Assembly (NCBI GenBank): GCA_964389305.1
Contig: CAYMEK010000021.1
Span: 1 to 60,645 of the forward strand
Direction of reading: 5' to 3'
DNA: 60,645 nucleotides
Origin: CAYMEK01 sp964389305
GTDB lineage: Bacteria; Spirochaetota; Spirochaetia; SZUA-6; DRHE01
A program made the translations under genes and the position numbers. Below the pieces are notes generated by a model. The model was not told the DNA's origin, searched no databases, and saw nothing but the letters and a program-made list of their open reading frames with translations. Positions 57,218 through 60,645 of the stretch are shown here, piece by piece. How positions within the stretch are numbered: position 1 is the stretch's first letter; the number at the start of each line of letters is the position of its first letter.

Positions 57218-57561
57218 GGCTTGTCCTCCAAACTGCGCAGGCCGCGCGCATAGTCTACCGGGACCGTGAACAGGATGCCCGCTCCCGGCTCGCTGAGGGG
57301 CCCGCACACCTTTTCGATCAGCTCTTCCAGCTTTTTGACCTTTGCCTCGCCGTCTACGACCGAGAGAATGGTCTTATTGTAGGGCTTGTTGCCTTTCATG
57401 AACTCCTTGAAGCTGGCAAACAGCGGTACCTCGTAGGTGAGGAAGTGTCCCATGCCTTCGGAGTCCAGGATGGTGGCGCCGGGAACATCCGCTTCCAGGA
57501 AGGCGGCCAGCACCTTGTCGAGGAGCTCTTCCCTGTTCAAAACGAAGACAACCAGCTTCAC
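57214..57561 (-). CDS. PII-like small signalling protein
   Basis: A 115-residue protein, KLVVFVLNREELLDKVLAAF at the start and ILSVVDGEAKVKKLEELIE later, in the length and alternating fold pattern of GlnB/PII-like proteins. The uridylylated T-loop of classical PII is not recognisable. PII-like proteins often bind nucleotides and control a neighbouring transporter. It is the first gene of the antiporter operon and overlaps the PTS IIA gene by 4 nt. The fold assignment is from pattern only. Confidence 0.65.
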   Translation of the reverse strand: MKLVVFVLNREELLDKVLAAFLEADVPGATILDSEGMGHFLTYEVPLFASFKEFMKGNKPYNKTILSVVDGEAKVKKLEELIEKVCGPLSEPGAGILFTVPVDYARGLRSLEDKP

Positions 57562-57633
57562 CGGATATACTCCTCCTCAAGCGGCGCTCGCACTGGCGCT
57601 CGAGTGAAACGCAAAGTACGCCGTGGCGCCTCC

Positions 57634-57662
57634 AGAGTAGTCGATTCCGCAGCTGCCGTCAA
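57634..57662 (-). promoter_or_regulatory. Candidate promoter of the PII/PTS/antiporter operon
   Basis: Minus strand: TTGACG (57662-57657), 17-nt spacer, TACTCT (57639-57634), about 75 nt before the PII-like start. The -10 is weak. Confidence 0.35.
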
Positions 57663-57723
57663 AGGGTCGCCCTATTGACTAGGCCGCCGCTTCCGTAATT
57701 TACTGCACTGACGGTGTCCTCGC

Positions 57724-58479
57724 ATGTTGGCGATCCAAGGAATCAGCAAGTCTTTCGGGGCCCTCCAGGCCCTGAAAGAGGTGAGCTTCGAGATCGAAGC
57801 GAACCGGGTTCACGGCATCATCGGCCCCAACGGCTCGGGCAAGACTACCCTGTTCAACTGCATCAGCGGCCATCTCCAGCCGGAAGCCGGCACGATCCGG
57901 TTGGAAGGCCGGACCATCACCGGGCTCAAGCCTAATGTGATCGCGGGCCTGGGGGTTCGCCGCACCTTTCAGGGAGGCAAGCTGGTAGCCGGTCTGACCG
58001 TGCTGGAGAACGTGATGGCGGGACTGTTCTCTTTCCAGGCTGCGGACTTTTTCGATATCTTCCTGCGCCCGCCTTTCCGGCGCTCGCGGCGGGAACGGGA
58101 GATCGAGGAGGCTGCCCGAGAAGCCCTGGAGCTGGTGGGCATGAAGAGGGAAACCGAACGCTGGGCCGCCGACCTGGTATGGGCGGAGAGGCAGTTCGTG
58201 CAGATCGCCCGGGCTTTGGTGTGCAGGCCGAAGATCGTGCTGCTGGACGAGCCCAACAGCGGCATGGGACCGCAGGAAACCGAGCTGGTGGAAAAGGTGA
58301 TCGGTAAGGTTCGTGACATGGGGATAACCGTGGTAGTCATCAGCCACGACGTGAAGATGCTGATGAATCTGTCCGACTGGGTTACGGTGCTCAACTTCGG
58401 TGAAACGATTGCCGCCGGCTCACCGCAGCAGATCCGTAAAAATACCAAGGTTCTGGAGGCCTACCTTGGCGCCGAGTGA
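57724..58479 (+). CDS. livG: Branched-chain amino-acid-type ABC transporter ATPase LivG
   Basis: A 251-residue ATPase. Walker A is GPNGSGKTT (about 34-42), the LivG-type GVRRTFQGGKL Q-loop region follows, Walker B is IVLLDEP, and the switch His lies in VVVISHD. The ABC signature, normally LSYGEQ in this family, reads LVWAERQ here, losing the Ser-Gly pair that contacts ATP. The gene starts at ATG 57724 and overlaps livF by 14 nt. It works with LivF, LivH and LivM; the binding protein is not in the window. Confidence 0.93.
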   Translation: MLAIQGISKSFGALQALKEVSFEIEANRVHGIIGPNGSGKTTLFNCISGHLQPEAGTIRLEGRTITGLKPNVIAGLGVRRTFQGGKLVAGLTVLENVMAGLFSFQAADFFDIFLRPPFRRSRREREIEEAAREALELVGMKRETERWAADLVWAERQFVQIARALVCRPKIVLLDEPNSGMGPQETELVEKVIGKVRDMGITVVVISHDVKMLMNLSDWVTVLNFGETIAAGSPQQIRKNTKVLEAYLGAE

Positions 58480-59182
58480 GCCGCTGCTCGAGGTCGAGAA
58501 TCTCTCGGTGTCCTACGGCCATATCAACGCCCTGAAAGGGGTAAGCCTGGAGGTGCGCAGGGGAGAGATCGTAGTGCTGATCGGGGCCAACGGGGCCGGA
58601 AAAACCACCCTGCTGGAAACCACGCTAGGGATCAACACCCCCGTGGAGGGAACGATCAGCTTCAAGGGCAAGCCCATCAACGGAGTTCCCGCCGACCGCA
58701 ATGTCCGCAGCGGTCTGTGCCTGGTGCCGGAGGGACGGGGCGTGTTTGCCTCGATGAGCGTGCTGGACAACCTGCTCCTCGGGGCGCATCACAACTTGAA
58801 GAATGTGGCGGGCAACCTCCAGCGGGTATTCGAGTGGTTCCCCAGGCTGGCGGAGCGCAGGTCCCAGATAGCCCGCACGCTGAGCGGGGGCGAGCGGCAG
58901 ATGCTGGCCCTGGCCCGGGCTCTGATGAGCGCTCCGGAGCTGATCATGGTGGACGAGCCTTCCCTCGGCCTGGCCCCCATCGTGGTGAACGATATCTTCG
59001 ACATCCTCGTTCACCTGAACCGGGAAGGCTACACGATCCTGCTCTCCGAGCAGAACGCCTACAAGTCCCTGAAGTGCTCCCACCGGGGCTACGTTCTGGA
59101 AACGGGTAGGGTCAGCCTGAGCGGGACCGCAGGCGAGCTGCTGGGCGATCCGGGGGTGCGAGCCGCCTACATCGGCGCCTGA
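58466..59182 (+). CDS. livF: Branched-chain amino-acid-type ABC transporter ATPase LivF
   Basis: The start is TTG at 58466 with GGAGG 6 nt upstream, inside the livG end; the frame is open further. The 238-residue ATPase has Walker A GANGAGKTT, the LivF-type CLVPEGRGVFASMSVLDNLLLG, an intact signature LSGGERQ, and Walker B MVDEP. It pairs with LivG, and its intact signature contrasts with the degenerate one in LivG. Confidence 0.95.
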   Translation: MAPSEPLLEVENLSVSYGHINALKGVSLEVRRGEIVVLIGANGAGKTTLLETTLGINTPVEGTISFKGKPINGVPADRNVRSGLCLVPEGRGVFASMSVLDNLLLGAHHNLKNVAGNLQRVFEWFPRLAERRSQIARTLSGGERQMLALARALMSAPELIMVDEPSLGLAPIVVNDIFDILVHLNREGYTILLSEQNAYKSLKCSHRGYVLETGRVSLSGTAGELLGDPGVRAAYIGA

Positions 59183-59206
59183 AACGAGCGGCGAGAGGTA
59201 GTATTC

Positions 59207-60091
59207 ATGGAAGTATTTATCGCCCAGGTGATCAACGGGCTCTCGCTGGGAAGCATCTACGTGCTGCTGGCCACGGGATTCAACCTGCTTCTCCTGGTGG
59301 CCATGATCATCCACTTCGCCTATCCGCAGGTGGTGGTGTTCTCCATGTACATTGCCTGGGTGGTGCTGCGCTATACGGGCAACAGCGTCATTCTGGCCGT
59401 GCTGGCGGCGGTCGGCTCTTCGGTGCTTCTGAACGTGATCTCGGCGCCCCTGTTCCAGAAGATCATGAGGAACAGGGAAGAGGTGGATATCAACACCACC
59501 ATGGTCATGTCCCTGGGGATCGGCATGATCATCACCGACGTGCTTTCCCACGGCTTCAACAAGGGCCTGCCTATCGCCTTTCCTCAAGAGCTGGTAGGAG
59601 AGGCTCCCCTGCTGCGCGTCGGCCTGATCAGCCTGCTGGGCGGGCAGGTGGCCTCCCTGGCCGTCGGGGTGGTGGCCGTATCGGGAGTCTTCCTGCTTCT
59701 GTACAAGACGCGTCCCGGGCGGGCCTTCCGGGCCATCGCCGAGGACCCGGCCGGGGCCCGCCTGGTGGGGATCCCCATCCTGCGCACCGGGCTGGAGAGC
59801 TACGCCCTGTCGGGGGTCCTGGGCGGCCTGATCGCCGTGCTGCTGGCCATGCTCCTGGGCTACTCCTCCCCGGGTTTGGGCGAGCAGGTGGCCCACAAGG
59901 TGCTGGCCGTCTCCATCATAGCCGGCCTGGGCAACCTGCCCGGCGGCCTGGTGGTGGGTCTGGCCCTGGGCATCCTGGAGGCGCTGGTGCAGGGCTATAT
60001 CTCCGGATCCTGGTCCAACGCCATCGCTTTCGTGGTCATGCTGGTGGTGATCCTCTTTCGCCCCAGGGGCCTGTTCGGTATGAAGCTGTGA
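59207..60091 (+). CDS. livH: Branched-chain amino-acid-type ABC transporter permease LivH
   Basis: A 294-residue permease with about eight membrane segments: QVINGLSLGSIYVLLATGFNL at the start, FRAIAEDPAGARLVGI (the coupling loop that docks on the ATPase) in the middle, and SIIAGLGNLPGGLVVGLALG near the end. AGAGGTA precedes the ATG. It is a LivH-type subunit by sequence and order. Confidence 0.94.
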   Translation: MEVFIAQVINGLSLGSIYVLLATGFNLLLLVAMIIHFAYPQVVVFSMYIAWVVLRYTGNSVILAVLAAVGSSVLLNVISAPLFQKIMRNREEVDINTTMVMSLGIGMIITDVLSHGFNKGLPIAFPQELVGEAPLLRVGLISLLGGQVASLAVGVVAVSGVFLLLYKTRPGRAFRAIAEDPAGARLVGIPILRTGLESYALSGVLGGLIAVLLAMLLGYSSPGLGEQVAHKVLAVSIIAGLGNLPGGLVVGLALGILEALVQGYISGSWSNAIAFVVMLVVILFRPRGLFGMKL

Positions 60092-60107
60092 GCGGAGGGA
60101 AGCGGCC

Positions 60108-60645
60108 GTGTCCTTAGCCCTGTACTACTTCCTGGCCATCGCGGCCGTCTACATCCTGTTGAGCTGGTGCCTGTACCTGCCCTACCGGGTCGCGCACCTG
60201 CACTTCATCACCGTGGCCAACATGCTCATCTCCGGCTACCTGGCCGGTTACCTGGTTCAAACCTTCCAGGTTCCATTTGCCCTGGCCCTGGCGCTGGGGT
60301 TCGCCGCCGGCGGGCTGGTCGGCTACCTGGTTTCTCTGTTTATCGGCGATGCTCCGACCTTCACGGTGGTGATCGTCGGCTTCACCTTCATCTACATCAG
60401 CCGCACCGCGGTGGAAAACATCAAAGCCGTGGGCGGCACCCTGGGAATGTTCGGCCTGCCCCTGGTGGCCGGCAGCCCCGCCCTGCACCGCCTGACCCTG
60501 CTGATACTGCTCTACGTCCTGGTGGTGGTGGTCGGCTTCCTTATCTATCGATTCGAGCACTCGCGGCTGGGGCGGGCGGCAGCCGCGGTGTTCGTGGACA
60601 AGGACCTGGCCACTTCGATGGGGGTGGACATCAAGAGGCTGGGCC
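60108..60645 (+). CDS. livM: Branched-chain amino-acid-type ABC transporter permease LivM, 5' part
   Basis: GTG at 60108, preceded by GGAGGG, starts a frame that runs through the right edge; 179 codons are visible. The protein is strongly hydrophobic with VAHLHFITVANMLISGYLAG, then the family-typical FTFIYISRTAVENIKAVGGT and RFEHSRLGRAAAAV, close to the coupling loop. It forms the permease pair with LivH. The rest of the gene lies outside the window. Confidence 0.9.
   Translation, partial: MSLALYYFLAIAAVYILLSWCLYLPYRVAHLHFITVANMLISGYLAGYLVQTFQVPFALALALGFAAGGLVGYLVSLFIGDAPTFTVVIVGFTFIYISRTAVENIKAVGGTLGMFGLPLVAGSPALHRLTLLILLYVLVVVVGFLIYRFEHSRLGRAAAAVFVDKDLATSMGVDIKRLG

Noticed and set aside
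1..60645. Search by eye for tRNA, rRNA, CRISPR arrays, transposases, integrases and phage genes
   Set aside because: None recognised. Small tRNA genes could be missed without a folding program.

Overview
The window comes from a diderm (Gram-negative-type) bacterium with a largely anaerobic metabolism. It carries lipobox-bearing lipoproteins, an outer-membrane barrel protein ending in Phe, a tungsten/molybdenum aldehyde ferredoxin oxidoreductase, and a complete siroheme-dependent ('alternative') heme pathway. A Spirochaetota member is my best guess, from the lipoprotein style, the barrel protein and the Mbh-like antiporter cluster. A deltaproteobacterial-type anaerobe cannot be excluded. No rRNA, tRNA, CRISPR array, phage or insertion sequence was recognised.

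Layout. 0-0.3 kb: tail of an RTX repeat protein with an odd Cys/Trp-rich end. 0.5-5.4 kb: an EamA exporter, then a divergent arsenic locus (arsR-arsC to the left; acr3, a CPKC redox protein and an ArsP-like permease to the right) with two identical 19-bp palindromic operators. 5.5-9.3 kb: a lipoprotein fusing a GH26 glycosidase to a BMP/PnrA-type solute-binding domain, and a two-gene CsgG-like/GNA1162-like lipoprotein operon. 9.6-22.7 kb: an MBL hydrolase and an SDR, then a carboxylate-catabolism island. The island holds VOC protein, GntR, aldehyde ferredoxin oxidoreductase, a fused E1 alpha-beta ThDP enzyme and a second GntR; facing these is an operon for an M24-like protein, a TctCBA transporter and a C_GCAxxG redox protein. 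22.8-29.7 kb is visibly A+T-richer: a glycosidase-like lipoprotein with HEAT repeats, a two-component system, an MBL hydrolase and small conserved proteins. 29.7-37.8 kb: B3/B4-domain protein, YdjC-type lipoprotein, DUF3795 protein, a carbohydrate-binding remnant, an outer-membrane protein, a ZIP transporter, a hybrid sensor kinase and a flavodoxin.

37.9-49.4 kb is one tightly overlapping 11-gene operon on the minus strand: ccsA-like, sirC, hemA, hemC, tetR, cobA-hemD, ahbC, hemB, ahbD, ahbA-ahbB fusion, hemL. It encodes the route from glutamyl-tRNA to heme b through siroheme, lacking only an obvious dedicated ferrochelatase. A TetR-type operator lies at its promoter, and the TetR gene is embedded in the operon. 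49.4-52.4 kb: divergent panB and (P1 peptidase)-panE, suggesting a link between beta-aminopeptidase activity and pantothenate synthesis. 52.4-57.6 kb: a PII-like protein, a PTS IIA protein and an eight-gene cation/proton antiporter in the gene order of the Mbh hydrogenase antiporter module but without hydrogenase genes. 57.7 kb to the right edge: a branched-chain amino-acid-type ABC transporter (LivG, LivF, LivH, start of LivM).

The most system-like observations are the E1/AOR/TTT island (a 2-oxoacid decarboxylation scheme without E2/E3), the self-contained heme operon with its embedded regulator, the GH26-BMP fusion, the PII/PTS-IIA-linked antiporter, and the P1-peptidase/pantothenate coupling. 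All functional assignments come from reading sequence motifs; nothing was searched against a database.
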